From: Prorocentrum cordatum
Taxonomy: Eukaryota > Sar > Dinophyceae > Prorocentrales > Prorocentraceae
Assembly: GCA_963575745.1 (NCBI GenBank)
Contig: CAUYUJ010018040.1
Location: 56,001 to 120,000, forward strand
Direction of reading: 5' to 3'
DNA length: 64,000 nucleotides
Part shown: piece after piece, positions 42,456-53,726 of the stretch
Position numbering within the stretch: position 1 is the stretch's first letter
How the letters are laid out: the number at the start of each line of letters is the position of its first letter
The notes under the pieces: generated by a model
Told to the model about the DNA's origin: nothing
The model's database searches: none
The model's input: the letters and a program-made list of their open reading frames with translations, nothing else
Translations under genes and position numbers: made by a program

Positions 42456-42488
42456 ATAGCTGACCAGCGACGCCTGTCTTCTGTGCAG

Positions 42489-42573
42489 GTTTGCGGACGA
42501 TTGGTATCCAGTCCGTGATTTCACGTGTTGTAGATGTTTTCTTGAGCTTTTCAAGCTATACTTGCTTTTCCCA
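42489..42573 (+). CDS. possible exon of unknown gene
   Basis: A strong acceptor CCTGTCTTCTGTGCAG ends at 42488, and a GTATGG donor-like site starts at 42574. Two frames are open and both look plausible (FADDWYPVRDF or LRTIGIQSVISRVVDVF), so the reading frame is undecided. Confidence 0.25.
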
Positions 42574-42718
42574 CGTATGGCACGCAATCAATCGGATAGG
42601 TTGTTGCGGCCGCTCTTGACACCCAGGACTCGGTCCATGTTTGTAGTTAAAGAGTTGTATATTTACATGTTCGTCGTATACAGTATCATTCGCAACTGCG
42701 GGTGGCGTTCTTGTTCAG

Positions 42719-42884
42719 AGTGGTTGTGCACCTGCACTTGATGTGGAGTTGCCCAGCGATGAGCAACATGTTTCGGCCGTGGTCTTCGTAGACGGACGGT
42801 TTTTGCCCCGATGTGTTTGTAGCAGGCGGTTGGCATGCGAGGGGTGCATCCTCTCGTTGCATTCGTGGCGTCAGTATTGCTTTG
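42719..42884 (+). CDS. possible exon of unknown gene, Cys-rich end
   Basis: Acceptor GTTCTTGTTCAG ends at 42718 and GTGAGG starts at 42885. The 166 bases are open in frame 0 (LDVELPSDEQHVSAVVFVDG, then RFLPRCVCSRRLACEGC, then SLHSWRQYCF). Good splice sites at both ends make this one of the better exon candidates; the family is unknown. Confidence 0.4.
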
Positions 42885-43488
42885 GTGAGGGGAGGGCGGC
42901 CCGAATCTGCGCGACAGCGGCACGCGAGGGGCCCCGGCGAACCCTGCGCGTGAACGTCGCAGTCGGCGGCGGTGTCGTCGGCGTCGGCGTCGGAGTCGCG
43001 GGCGTCGCCGTCGGGAGAGGGGGACATTGTGCGGCGCCCACAATGGGGTGGTGCGAGGGGGGCGCTCTTCTAAGAAGGCGGGGAGCAGGGGCTTCTGAGA
43101 AGGCCAGGCCTTCTCAGAGGGGCCCAGGGGGCCTCTACGAATCTCAGAAGCTGGGCGGGCTATGGAAAAGCCTCCCTGCCTTCTCGGAAGCCCGCCGCCT
43201 TCTTAGGAGTGCACCTCCGCCGCCCTTGCACCGCAAATGCGGCCAGGAACGTCAGCGCCACGTTCGTTTTTTTTCCGGCCTGGGTCAGGGGCCACGGCAC
43301 AGAGGTCCAGCGAGGGCAGGTTTCGAAGTCGCACTCATGTGGGTCCAGATTCGCGGGCGTCACCCCTTGTGGGCGCCGCCAGATACGGATGAGGAGGGCG
43401 GATCTTGAGGCAGGAAGAATCTCGACCACACGCTGCCGCCGTGAGCCCGTCGGCGTGTTTCTCCTTCGCCGTTGTCCGAAGACGTAGC
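42885..43488. other. no supported gene
   Basis: GC-rich, with a GTCGGCGTCGG stretch (42960-43010) and CTTCTCAGAAGGC repeats (43070-43215) related to 35905-36040. Confidence 0.4.
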
Positions 43489-43680
43489 ATTGTGGAAGTC
43501 GATTAATGGAGAGGAAGCATGCTGCCAAATAATTTCCAGATGCCTAGAAGATGTTTCAACCACGTTTTTGAATATGTTAAAAACATGTTTGACACATTAT
43601 AAGAACATGTTCTACACATTTTAAACACATATTTAGTTCAACGATCGGAGTAAGAGTGTCCATTGTTATGACATTCGCAA
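43489..43680 (+). mobile_element. MITE family M3, copy 3
   Basis: ATTGTGGAAGTCGATTAATG and a diverged inverse right end (CCATTGTTATGACATTCG). Shares GAGAGGAAGCATGCTGCC and AAATAATTTCCAGATG with 19679-19859, plus an AACATGTT-rich interior. Confidence 0.6.
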
Positions 43681-44880
43681 ACCTAGCACTTCTTCAGCAG
43701 CGGCGCGCTGATGGGTTTCCCCTCGGCGGCGTGTCGTGGACACGGCTTCTGCTCCCCAAGAGTCGCAGAGGCGCAAACATGGTTGACGGCGCGTGGATTG
43801 GCGAGGGGTCTCGATTCCATCCCGTGGGCGTTGGATCCACTGTTTTTTGAACCATGTGAGTGCGCGCATGACAGCAGGTCATCTTGGCGCCATGCTTCGG
43901 GGGTCACGTTCGCCGATGGGTGGATCTGGCGCCCACGCGACGGATTCGTGGATCCCTGATCCATGCTGGCGTGCGCCCGACAGAAGAGCGTCTGTCTCAG
44001 TCTCTGGGGACCTCAGAAGGCAGTAGATATGGACATACTCGGGCCCTCTGGGGCCGAAACATTTCCATAGTCATCGCCCAGAGGAGGAGAGGAAGGAGGA
44101 GGAGGAGGAGGAGGAGGAGGAGGAGCCGGGACGCCGGTTCCCCAGTCGGTTCCCCAGGCGGCGGATGGGGATCTTCCATATCTCGGAAATTCGGCCCCGG
44201 GCGGCCCGGAGCCGCAGCACACCAGGGGCATCCAGGGTACATTGAGGACCCCATCCCCTCCCAGAGCCTCCCCGGGGAGTCCCCAGGCTGCCCCAGGAGG
44301 CTCGCGGAGCCTCAAAGAAGCTCGCAGAGGGACCCACAGTGTCCCACGAAGCCCCCAGGCTCCCCGGGAGGCTTCGGGAGCTCCACCGAGGCTCCAAGAG
44401 GAACTCTTGACAGCTCTAAGCTGGCTCTGAAGTGGCCCCGGATCCTCGCAAGGGCGCCCCCGAGGGCCCCAAGTCGTTCAGAAACAGGTTGCGTTCTGTC
44501 TCGTTCTTCGCTTTCTTGCTTTTTCGCATCCGATCGGATTTTGAAGCTTCCAGAGGTCTCCCAAATTGTCCAAGATAGCCCAAAGAGATTCCCGGCACAG
44601 ATCCAAGACGGCCCAAGAGGCTTCCGAGACGGCCCCTGGACAGCCCAAGAAGCCCAAGATGCCTCCAGGAGGCCCCGAGAGGCCGCCAGGGCCCAAAGAG
44701 AGCTCCAGAAGGCCCGAGGAGGCCCCTGGAACCTCCCAAGAGCCCATCTGAACGCTTTCGTTGCCAAGATGGCCCCAAGAGGCCCCCAGAGGCTCCCAAG
44801 AGGTCCCCAAAAGGCCCCTTCAAGAGGCACCCTGGAGACCCTCAATAGGTAATCAAGAGACCTCCCTGGCGGCCCCCGTG
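43681..44880 (+). repeat. CCAAGA-type tract (44230-44880) and unannotated lead-in
   Basis: 43681-44090 has no supported gene. 44090-44127 is a GAG tract. From 44230, CCAAGATGGCC, CCCAAGAGGC and CCAGGAGGCC motifs recur every 10-30 bases, the longest tract of this family. The 322-codon frame through it (Pro/Arg/Gln-rich) is not credible. Confidence 0.6.
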
Positions 44881-44999
44881 GAGACTACAAGATACTTTGT
44901 GCAAAGCTACAATCGAAGACACCTCAAGTCTTCTGGAAAGTATACAATCACTCTCCCCATCACTCCTCATCCTCCTCGTCCTCTTTCTCCTCCTCCTGT

Positions 45000-45290
45000 C
45001 TTCTGCCCCTTCCCCTTCCTCACTCCTTCCTCGTCTCCCCCGCCTTTCCCTTCTCCCTCCCGCCATCCTCCTCTCTCTCTCTATTGCTCTTCTTCACTTC
45101 CTGCTGTTTTCTCCTCCCGCAGCCGGGGCCAGGGGCGCCAATCAACACCACCACCGCCACCACCACCAGGGGTGCCGCATCCAGCGTGGGGGTCTACGAT
45201 GCTTCTCCGATTTGTGGATAGGGGGTGTCTCGAGCAAGGAGGGGGGGAACCACACCACCGCCCTTAGCTCCTCGTGTTGACGGTGGTGCC
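45000..45290 (+). other. strong 3' splice site and possible terminal exon
   Basis: A ~120-base CT-rich tract ends TTTTCTCCTCCCGCAG at 45120. The following frame runs about 50 codons to a stop near 45280 and includes His-rich and SDLWIGGVSSKEGGNH stretches. No partner exon is recognised. Confidence 0.25.
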
Positions 45291-46640
45291 GCCCCGAAAT
45301 GTGTGGCAGGTCGTGAAGCCTAGACCCCTCATCGCCCTGAGGGCCTCCGTGGGGTCCAGGCTGCCAGAGCCATGCGGAAGTCCCACGAAAGCCCCACGAC
45401 GGTCCCAAGAGGCCCCGTGGGTGGCCCAGGCGTCCGCCAGAGTGCCCATACAGGATTTCAGAGCGGGCCACATCAGTCAAACATCAAAATTAATCCCAAC
45501 TTGTTTTCCTTTTGTTGCGGAAGTGTGGTTCGAAGATGGTTTCGGTGGCCCTAATGGTCCCGAAGAGAGTGGCCAGATTGTCCAAGGGTGGCACAGGACT
45601 GCCGCGAATACCAAGCCTCAGTGCGACTTCAGACAACGACGCGTGGGCTTCCAAGCCAACCACCCGATGATTTGGACACGGCCTCTCCGGCGCGCTATAC
45701 GGTTGGCCTCATGGCAAATAGAACTCAAGCGCGCGCGAATCGCGCGCGATGGGTCTACAGGCTGGGACAGGTTTTTATCTCAACGCTGCCACATTGTCCA
45801 TTGCCGCATATCAGCAATAGTTATGCGAGCAATGGGTGCACCATGTGACGCAGTGGCCGAGAACACTGCACTTCGTATATCCACACCCACTTCGCCTGTT
45901 ATACTGCATCACTGTTATGCAGACTCTGGATCATTATGTGTGTCTGTTACAAACCGTACGTTTCCACGAGTTTGCACCCGCGAGACCACATGAACGAGAT
46001 TGATTCGAGTCCGTCTTCTTGACAGGGCGACCCGTCGAAGGAATGTTGACGAGGAAGTGGGTGAGGATGGACATATGGTGAATAATGAAGAGGGGAAGGA
46101 GGAGGAATTGGATGAGGAGGGGGATGAGGAGGAGGAGACAGCACGAACACAGTATTCATCAACGAACGTGCAATGGATCCTTTCTCCAAGTTCCATCTTT
46201 ATAAGCCCCTAGAAGGATCGGCCTCAAAGAAGAAGGTGCCTCGTTGGAAAGCAGCCGTTAAAACATCCCGAACGGTGCCAGAACACCATTCTTAGGAAAT
46301 CAACGCCGCGAGCTACCATTGCTGTTGCGTCTGGACGATCCTGAATTCAACCATAACACCATTTTCTGGGATTCCGACACAACGAATTCGCGTAATTGTT
46401 GTGCCTTGGCGGCCCGAAACCGTACCCAAACGCCATTTTGAGGATGTTAGCAATGGCTATCTTGGGATGTGTTGTGAACTACGAGTGTGCGCGGCGCGAA
46501 CGCGGGAACCGTATTTTGAAACTCACTTGCCTTCCATCCGTAAAATTCTTGCAGTTATTGAAGACACCGCGCTGTGAAGACGACCCGCCCTCCGTATGCG
46601 CGCGGCGCTGAGGCGGAACATGTGTTTCCCGACCTGTTCG
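45291..46640. other. long unassigned open frame and spacer
   Basis: The longest non-repetitive frame in this part of the window runs 45274-45993 (+, 239 codons), but its first third crosses CCAAGA repeats and codon use is not convincing. 46050-46140 is an AGGA/GATGAGG purine stretch. I do not call a gene. Confidence 0.35.
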
Positions 46641-46647
46641 AAGGCAT

Positions 46648-46825
46648 TCTCTACGTCGCTGGCTCATCCTGCGGCGAAAGCGGAACGCGGACGCTGCACA
46701 CCGTCGGAAGCGGGCCTCGTTCGTGACGGCGCCGTCTTGCAGCCCTGGAGACGGTAACGCTCAGTGGGAACAGGGCGCTCATCGTTGGCACTGCTCGCAC
46801 GCCGGGGTGGGCAGACGGACGGGGG
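46648..46825 (+). repeat. dispersed ~180-bp repeat, pair with 47655-47830
   Basis: CTACGTCGCTGG, CCTGCGGCGAAAGCGGA, GTTCGTGAC, CGCCGTC and GGGGTGG occur in order at both places. They lie on either side of the M4 copy at 46882. Confidence 0.65.
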
Positions 46826-47118
46826 ACTGGCAGAACCAGGGGTGAAGTCCGTAATGAAAAGGATGTGCAGTGTGCGTGTTGCTGGGTAGTCGAAGGCCAG
46901 ACTGTCAGATTGGACTGGGCCCCAATGGCCAATCTGGCCCGGCCAAATTGGATGATTTGGATTTTTCGCCAGACTGGATTCGGGCTGGCTCCCTCGCCAG
47001 ATTGCCCCCGTTTGCCAGATTGGGCCTGCCAGATTGGCGCCAGATTGGCTTCGACTACCCAGACTGGCAGAACCAGGGGTGCAGTCCGTAACGAAAAGGA
47101 TGTGCAGTGTGCGTATTG
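46826..47118 (+). repeat. 56-bp direct repeats exactly abutting an M4 element
   Basis: 46826-46881 and 47063-47118 (ACTGGCAGAACCAGGGGTG through GTGCAGTGTGCGT, TTG) match at 53 of 56 positions and touch both ends of the 181-base M4 copy between them. Confidence 0.85.
46882..47062 (+). mobile_element. introner-like element M4, copy 2
   Basis: Ends CTGGGTAGTCGAAG and CTTCGACTACCCAG. It is 181 bases, the same length as 17777-17957, and about 95% identical by eye. It carries the same potential GT donor (46886) and AG acceptor (47062). No convincing coding exons flank it. Confidence 0.75.
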
Positions 47119-48239
47119 TACCTTGCAGCGCGCTTGTACGCGAAGAGCTTACAGTGTTGGGAATGTTGGCACGCTACAGCTGATCAGCCGAAAGTCCTTT
47201 CCCAACTCGGCTTCGGCTTGGCGTGAATGCCCGACACGCCAGAATTTAACCCCGGCAGATCTCTCGGGTGATCATTGAGTCGTCGTGTCATTGTTGCGGT
47301 CGTTTTTGAAACCAGCAGTGGCGCCGTGGAGACGCCGCGCAAACAGTAGCGCAGCCGCATCAACCCCAACCACAGCCACAGGCCGCCGCAGCAGTCCCAT
47401 CCAGCTTGTTTGGACGCCTCAAAAAAGGGCGTCACAGGTGCGTCCTGACAGACACAAAAGTAGCAGTGATCCCCACATAAAAAGGGACGTCGCAGGCGCA
47501 TTTTATCCATATTGCGACGTGTCCCACGGGTGCTTAATTTCAGGGGCCAGTTGGCTCACACTCCCGGGCCGTATTAAAGTACCCTTTCTGACAGCCGGGG
47601 GAGGCCGCGATGTCATGGAAGAGGGGCGAGTTGTTTCCTCCCCTTTTCCAAAGCAGTCCTTGCTACGTCGCTGGTTCACCCTGCGGCGAAAGCGGACGCT
47701 GCGCACAGTCGGAAACTTGTTTCGTTCGTGACCTCGCCGTCCTGCAACCCCTAAGACAGGAGCGTCATTGGCATTGCTCGCGCGCTGGGGTGGACAGATG
47801 AGCTGGGGACGGACAGGACCAGGGGTGCCTTCAAAGCGGGCGTGCTCTGAAGTTCGCAACCAAAAGATCATGCAACTCGCTGTGTCGTGGAAGTGTCGGC
47901 GAGCTACATAGAATCACACTTTGGAAACGACCCGCGTTCCATTAGCGAAAGGCACGCAAGTTTCAAGGTCTCAGGGTCATAGGCGGCGACACATCTCAGG
48001 CGAAACGCCCGGCATGTCTTTTATTTTTTTCAGGTGCGACAAGGAGGAATTATTTATAAGGGAAAGGAGTGGAACAAATGGAAATAACGCGAGAGGGATA
48101 ACAACGAACACGTGTAAGATGTACTCGGGCCGCGCCCGCGTTGGACACCGGGCAAATTGCGGGGATTTCTTTTGATACGCGCGCAGTGCGCAAATTCGAG
48201 CCATGGACGCTGCAATGGCTTCGCTGGACCCACGGAGTG
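47119..48239. other. no supported gene
   Basis: Contains the repeat copy at 47655-47830. Other frames are short and unrecognised. Confidence 0.4.
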
Positions 48240-48655
48240 CCGAATTTGCCACAAACCATTTCACGTGAAACCGCGTTCAAACCAGGGCCAGTCCGGGATA
48301 ATTGCGCGGACGTGTCAAGCGAAATTGCGCCCAAGCCTTGGCAAACCAGGCAAATTGCAGGGATGACTCAAGCGAAACCGTTCCCAGACCAAGGCAAACC
48401 AAACAACTTCGTAAGACGTCCCAAGCGAGACCAGGGTGAAACCAAGCAAAGTGGGGTACGTTTCAAGCGAAACCGCGCCCAAACAAGTCGACACCAAACA
48501 CATCGCAAGGACATTTCAAGCGACAGCGGGGCGGCACCAGGCGAAACCACAGCAAAACTGGACACATTGCGAGGATGTTTCAGGCGCCTGGCGCCGCCAA
48601 GCGGGGCGAAACCAGGCGAAACCAGAAGCGGAATTAGGCAAATTGCGATGGCGTC
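48240..48655 (+). repeat. degenerate ~53-bp tandem repeat (~8 copies)
   Basis: CAAGCGAAACCGCGCCCAA and variants recur near 48316, 48369, 48422, 48464 and 48517, with AAACCAGGCAAATTGCxxGG between. Confidence 0.75.
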
Positions 48656-49715
48656 GTGAGCAGAATCGCTAAATCCGGGTTCAAACCACTCTCCTTAATA
48701 AACTATCGATGTCAAAGGGTGGTTGACCCCAGGGCCCCCCCGAAGGCGCAAACCCGTCCAGAACATTACGAGGGTGCGTTTGGACGACGTGTCAGCTGAG
48801 GCGGACGGGGTTGGGCGCATGTGTCTTTCGGTAGCTGTCGTTGAGGCCTTACTGTTGCGTGAGAAAAAACGTGTCCGAGCTTGTAGTCGATTCGTAATGC
48901 TGTTCGTGTATGTGTATATACATATGTAGTTGTATATATATATGTATACAACGTCCGATGCTGATGTATAGATGTATATGTATGGTTATGCATGTATGTG
49001 TGAATATATGTATGTATGTATATATATGTGTAGATGTGTAGATGTACTCGCATGTGTGTACATAAAGTACGTGTCTGTATGCACATGAGTATACATACAA
49101 ATGTCTTTGCTTCGCTGTCCAGGGGACAAAGCGGCCCGAAGTGTGCGCAGAACGGCACGGAGCGGTGCCGCCCTCTCGGCGCCAGGCCTCGCCTTCGCCT
49201 TCCTCGCCGTCAGCGGCAGGCGCGCCCGTCCGCTTGGGCGCGCGCCCGGCTGCCGCGGCCGCCCCCCGACCGTGGCCGATTTTGTATTGGAGTGCGGCCG
49301 TCCGGCGAGATAGGCTGAGGGCAGGCAATGCAGTCAGACTCCCCACAGAGTCGCCGCGTTGTGGCGACAGGCCTCGCCGTGGGCACAGGGTGTGCCTTCA
49401 CGGCGCCAGAATGGATGGGTTGCCTCTGTGCGCAAGACTGCGCGACTCGGCACGTGGCAGGGCAGGTCACCGGTCGGGGAGGACCCCAAGGCCCCCAAGT
49501 TTGACATCCTGTGCGAACGCACCAAAGGGGAACGGGTCCCAAGGGCCCTGGATCGAGGAGGGATTGCCAAGGGGCAACGGCAGGCTCGGGGGTTGTCGGG
49601 CGTTGTCGTCCGCTCCCGAAGGTCTGCCAGCCTCGGGGTGCGTTCCGACAGCTGCGCCTCGCCATGAGGCGTCCAGGCGTGCCCGGATCGCCCCGAACGG
49701 CCGAAGGGGGGCGGA
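48656..49715. other. TA/TG microsatellite and GC-rich spacer
   Basis: 48905-49080 is TATATG/TGTATG alternating purine-pyrimidine sequence. 49090-49715 is GC-rich with frames on both strands that I do not recognise. No gene is called. Confidence 0.5.
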
Positions 49716-49957
49716 AGTATGGCCTGGAAACCAGACGACGATGATCACTTTGAAACAGGGCTAGGATCGGGATAAATCGCTCCAGAGCGTTCTGGAGCGC
49801 TCTCAGAGCGTTCCGGAACGCTCTGGAGCGGCCGCGGCGCCCACTACATCCTCCAAACCCGCCGATTCTCAGAGACTTCGAGTTATCCCGATCCGATTTT
49901 GTCCCGATCTTCGCGTCGTTTTAGGGAGTATGGCTTGGAAACCAGACGACGATGATC
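49716..49957. mobile_element. palindrome-cored insertion between 31-bp direct repeats
   Basis: AGTATGGCCTGGAAACCAGA, then CGACGATGATC, occurs at 49716-49746 and, with one change, at 49927-49957. Between them GGATCGGGATAA (about 49765) and TTATCCCGATCC (ending 49894) are inverted ends. The core is AGAGCGTTCCGGAACGCTCT, a perfect 20-base palindrome, with more AGAGCG/CGCTCT arms. Confidence 0.65.
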
Positions 49958-50084
49958 CCTTGTGGGGGTGGGCTTCAGGGGTGCACGCACCGAGCCCCAA
50001 GCACCCACTGATGGCTGCTGCGGGGCCCGACCGCCCATCCCTGCCAGAAGCCACGGGGTCTCGATGTCGGGGGCTTATCCTCAT

Positions 50085-50137
50085 CGCCGATCCCTCGGCG
50101 AGGCATCGCCGATTCCAGCTCGATGTCTCCCCGCATG
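50085..50137 (+). repeat. fold-back family fragment
   Basis: CATCGCCGATTCCAGCTCGA and TGTCTCCCC match the right arm of 24127-24292. It lies within an open frame (49930-50235), which is therefore doubtful as a gene. Confidence 0.5.
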
Positions 50138-50339
50138 CGCCAGTCCCCCACCGCCCCTGTCTATGCCCACCATGTTCGACAGAGGGTACACGGCGCAAAC
50201 ATGACGCTACTCCCGCTTCCGTGATTCGGTCGTGATTGGCGAGCGGGGCTCCGGAGACGACCCAATAATCCCTGCGGACCTTTGATAGCAAATGTTAATG
50301 CAGTTCTTCTGTGTTAGTACTGCTTGATTGGATGTATTG

Positions 50340-52709
50340 TTCCCAACCATCCTGTGGTGTTGGGTCCTCGTTTTGAAGAGACAGCGCCCCGCGTCCCACC
50401 TCCTTCTCCTCCTCTCTCCTCCCCCTCCACCTCCGCTGCCGTCCGCATGCGTCCCGCACACCCATTTCGGCACACCCCTCACACGTTTCGTGGCCCCACA
50501 GGGAGCTCAACCGAAGGCCCCAGTGCTGCCGTCCGCATGCGTCCCGCACACCCATTTCGGCACACCCCTCACACGTTTCGTGGCCCCACAGGGAGCTCCA
50601 CCGAAGGCCCCATGGCTGCCGTCCGCATGCGTCCCGCACACCCATTTCGGCACACCCCTCACACGTTTCGTGGCCCCACAGGGAGCTCCACCGAAGGCCC
50701 CAGTGCTGCCGTCCGCATGCGTCCCGCACACCCATTTCGGCACACCCCTCACACGTTTCGTGGCCCCATAGGGAGCTCCACCGAAGGCCCCATGGCTGCC
50801 GTCCGCATGCGTCCCGCACACCCATTTCGGCACACCCCTCACACGTTTCGTGGCCCCACAGGGAGCTCCACCGAAGGCCCCAGTGCTGCCGTCCGCATGC
50901 GTCCCGCACACCCATTTCGGCACACCCCTCACACGTTTCGTGGCCCCATAGGGAGCTCCACCGAAGGCCCCATGGCTGCCGTCCGCATGCGTCCCGCACA
51001 CCCATTTCGGCACACCCCTCACACGTTTCGTGGCCCCACAGGGAGCTCCACCGAAGGCCCCAGTGCTGCCGTCCGCATGCGTCCCGCACACCCATTTCGG
51101 CACACCCCTCACACGTTTCGTGGCCCCATAGGGAGCTCCACCGAAGGCCCCATGGCTGCCGTCCGCATGCGTCCCGCACACCCATTTCGGCACACCCCTC
51201 ACACGTTTCGTGGCCCCACAGGGAGCTCCCCACAGGGAGCTCCACCGAAGGCCCCAGTGCTGCCGTCCGCATGCGTCCCGCACACCCATTTCGGCACACC
51301 CCTCACACGTTTCGTGGCCCCATAGGGAGCTCCACCGAAGGCCCCATGGCTGCCGTCCGCATGCGTCCCGCACACCCATTTCGGCACACCCCTCACACGT
51401 TTCGTGGCCCCACAGGGAGCTCCACCGAAGGCCCCAGTGCTGCCGTCCGCATGCGTCCCGCACACCCATTTCGGCACACCCCTCACACGTTTCGTGGCCC
51501 CATAGGGAGCTCCACCGAAGGCCCCATGGCTGCCGTCCGCATGCGTCCCGCACACCCATTTCGGCACACCCCTCACACGTTTCGTGGCCCCACAGGGAGC
51601 TCCACCGAAGGCCCCAGGCTGCCGTCCGCATGCGTCCCGCACACCCATTTCGGCACACCCCTCACACGTTTCGTGGCCCCATAGGGAGCTCCACCGAAGG
51701 CCCAGTCCCGCATGCGTCCCGCACACCCATTTCGGCACACCCCTCACACGTTTCGTGGCCCCATAGGGAGCTCCACCGAAGGCCCCAGTGTTGCCGCCCG
51801 CATGCGTCCCGCACGCTCATTTCGGCACAGCTCTCACGCGTTTCGTAGCCCCAAAGGGAGCTCCACCGAAGGTCCCAGTGGGTGTGCCAGCATGCGTCCC
51901 GCACACCCATTTCGGCACACCCCTCACACGTTTCGTGGCCCCACAGGGAGCTCCACCGAAGGCCCCAGTGCTGCCGCCCGCATGCGTCCCGCACACCCAT
52001 TTCGGAACACCCCTCACGCGTTTCGTGGCCCCAAAGGGAGCTCCACCGAAGGTCCCAGTGGGTGTGCCCGCATGCGTCCCGCACACCCCTTTCGGCACAC
52101 CCCTTGCACGCTTCGTGGCCCCATAGGGAGCGCCACCGAAGAAGATATTCACAATTGCGGTATTCACAATTGCGTATGGTTGGGACCCCTCTGGGGCGAC
52201 CTGCGCGCGTCGCTGGGACTCCGCGTTGCGCTGCGCCCGCAGCTTTGGACTTTTGAGTGCGCGGGCAAAGAGGGAGCAAAAGAAGGGGAGGAAGCGGGCG
52301 CGATCTTCGCGGTGGCGTCGCGGCGCGCGGGCGATGCCGTCGGGGAGTCCCGGGGAAGCTCCTTGCGGCGGCCACGCCCAGCGTCACGAGTACTCAGAGG
52401 CAGTCATTCACAAACTATTAACATTCATATACAAGTGCACCATACATTGGCATACTCGCATTCGTGCACGTAGACTCGCTCGCACGCAGATTCATTCACA
52501 GTCAGACGCACTCGCGCTCATATTCACCCGCGCTCAGTCTCCCTACGTACTCAGGTCAATCGTTTTCGTTCGCGTTGTGTACCACGCCATTCATTTCGGC
52601 ACACCACTAGCACGGTTCGTTGCCCCATAGGGATCACCACCGAAAAAGGGAATCACAATTGCGGTACTCACACCTGCATATGGTTGGGTCCTTCGTCAGG
52701 CTAATTTTC
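50340..52709 (+). mobile_element. composite satellite-bearing element III
   Basis: Left end TTCCCAACCATCCTG, GTGTTGGGTCC, TCGTTTTGAAGAGACAGC, then a CTCC tract. A 90-bp array follows, then a ~450-base tail (GCGTCGCGGCGCGCGGGCG, ACGAGTACT, CAGATTCATTCA, TTGTGTACC), a single extra 90-bp-type unit (52590-52650), and the right end CATATGGTTGGGTCCTTCG, CAGGCTAATTTTC. An additional internal right-end-like piece lies at 52140-52190. Element IV has the same order. There is no coding capacity. Confidence 0.7.
50440..52140 (-). repeat. 90-bp satellite organised as 180-bp dimers (~19 units)
   Basis: Units (GTCCGCATGCGTCCCGCACA, CCCATTTCGGCACACCCC, ACACGTTTCGTGGCCCCA, GGGAGCTCCACCGAAGGCCC) are nearly identical. 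Two linked variants alternate: CACAGGG followed by CCAGTG, and CATAGGG followed by CCATGG, so the true repeat is 180 bases. A 15-base duplication sits at 51221-51241, and units after ~51790 are more diverged. The minus strand corresponds to the orientation of the arrays at 4280 and 10880. Confidence 0.95.
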
Positions 52710-52857
52710 CGTTGTCCTGCGATCCTGTAGCCCTTCGGACCCAGTGCGTTTTCCAGTCGCGCCCCGTCCCGAGCGGCCGCCAGCGGTCAAGCGTATGGAC
52801 CGAATGCCAGACAGAATGAGCTCGGCAGCATTTCGTGATCTCGGGTGTCATCCTTAA
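52710..52857. other. spacer
   Basis: Nothing recognised. Confidence 0.4.
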
Positions 52858-53038
52858 CCATCGGTCGTTGAAAGTAGGTATTTGTGGATTCCCAGATTCT
52901 AATCTACTTTTAGCGCCTTCCTACTTCAAGGGTCGAGCGGTTTTCCCTCTTCCCTCCTCTTCAGGAGGCGGGCGGAAGCCCAATGTATTTCCAACGCCTT
53001 TCCACTTTATGTTTCTACATACTTCTTCCGACCGATGG
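52858..53038 (+). mobile_element. MITE family M5, copy 2
   Basis: CCATCGGTCGTTGAAAGTAG and the inverse of ACTTCTTCCGACCGATGG. Shares the AATCTACTTTTAGCGCCTTC-like and GGCGGGCGGAAGCCCAA blocks with 21073-21263. Confidence 0.65.
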
Positions 53039-53511
53039 GTACCGTTAGATGTGCGCCGCGTTTCGTTACTCGCATGTTGCGCCAGTGTATGGATCATGTC
53101 TGCCGAGATGCGTGACGGCAGCCAAATTTGTGCGGTGCCAGCAGTGCATTGCGATGGTGGGTTGCACACGCGGTTGAGCCCTGCAACGGCAGGGCCCTCA
53201 AGATAGTCGTGATGGACATTCTCTTGGCGCCCCTTGCGTACCAGAATGCGCAAAAGGAGGCGTGCCTAGCTATGTGTTGTTGCTACCTGTCCGAATTCTG
53301 ATGTGTTGCAGCAGAGTTATGATTGCAGAACTGTTTAGCTTTTCGCTGCAGTTCCGGATCGAAGCGAAATGATGTCTCGGTTGTCTTACGCACGTGCTTT
53401 GAAAGGGGCTGGTCCAGCATCGATGCAGGCAGTGACCCTGTAGATTGCAGATAGCGGCGTGCTGCGGAGTGTTGAAATCGGGATGGTACCAGATTTGCTT
53501 GCGGACACTTG

Positions 53512-53632
53512 GCATCGCTCGGACGTGTGCATTTTGCCTTCGGCGAGGACCAACGAGGAGCATCCTTGATCATGTGGCGAAAAAGCCACGCACGAGACCG
53601 AAAAAACACAGGGAATGGACGTCCGAGCGATG
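53512..53632 (+). mobile_element. MITE family M6, copy 2
   Basis: GCATCGCTCGGACGTGTGCA and the inverse of TGGACGTCCGAGCGATG are ~17-base TIRs around GAGGAGCATCCTTGATCATG and CACGCACGAGACCGA. Confidence 0.7.
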
Positions 53633-53726
53633 GCGAGGACAGTGGATTCGATTTGCGTTTCCTTCCCGGCGTCAGCCAGCCAGCCGCCGAATGGCAGCCA
53701 GTCGACGAAGGTCATCCATGCAATTT

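Noticed and set aside
43884-44852. 322-codon open frame
   Set aside because: Runs through a GAG tract and CCAAGA repeats.
45274-45993. 239-codon open frame as a gene
   Set aside because: The first third crosses CCAAGA-type repeats, there is no domain or splice support, and codon composition is unconvincing.
49930-50235. 101-codon frame starting MAWKPDDDD
   Set aside because: It includes a fragment of the CGGCGATG fold-back family, and its start is one of the direct repeats flanking an insertion.
50440-52140. CRISPR-like regular array
   Set aside because: Units are contiguous 90-mers without unique spacers, in a eukaryotic context with no cas genes. It is a satellite.
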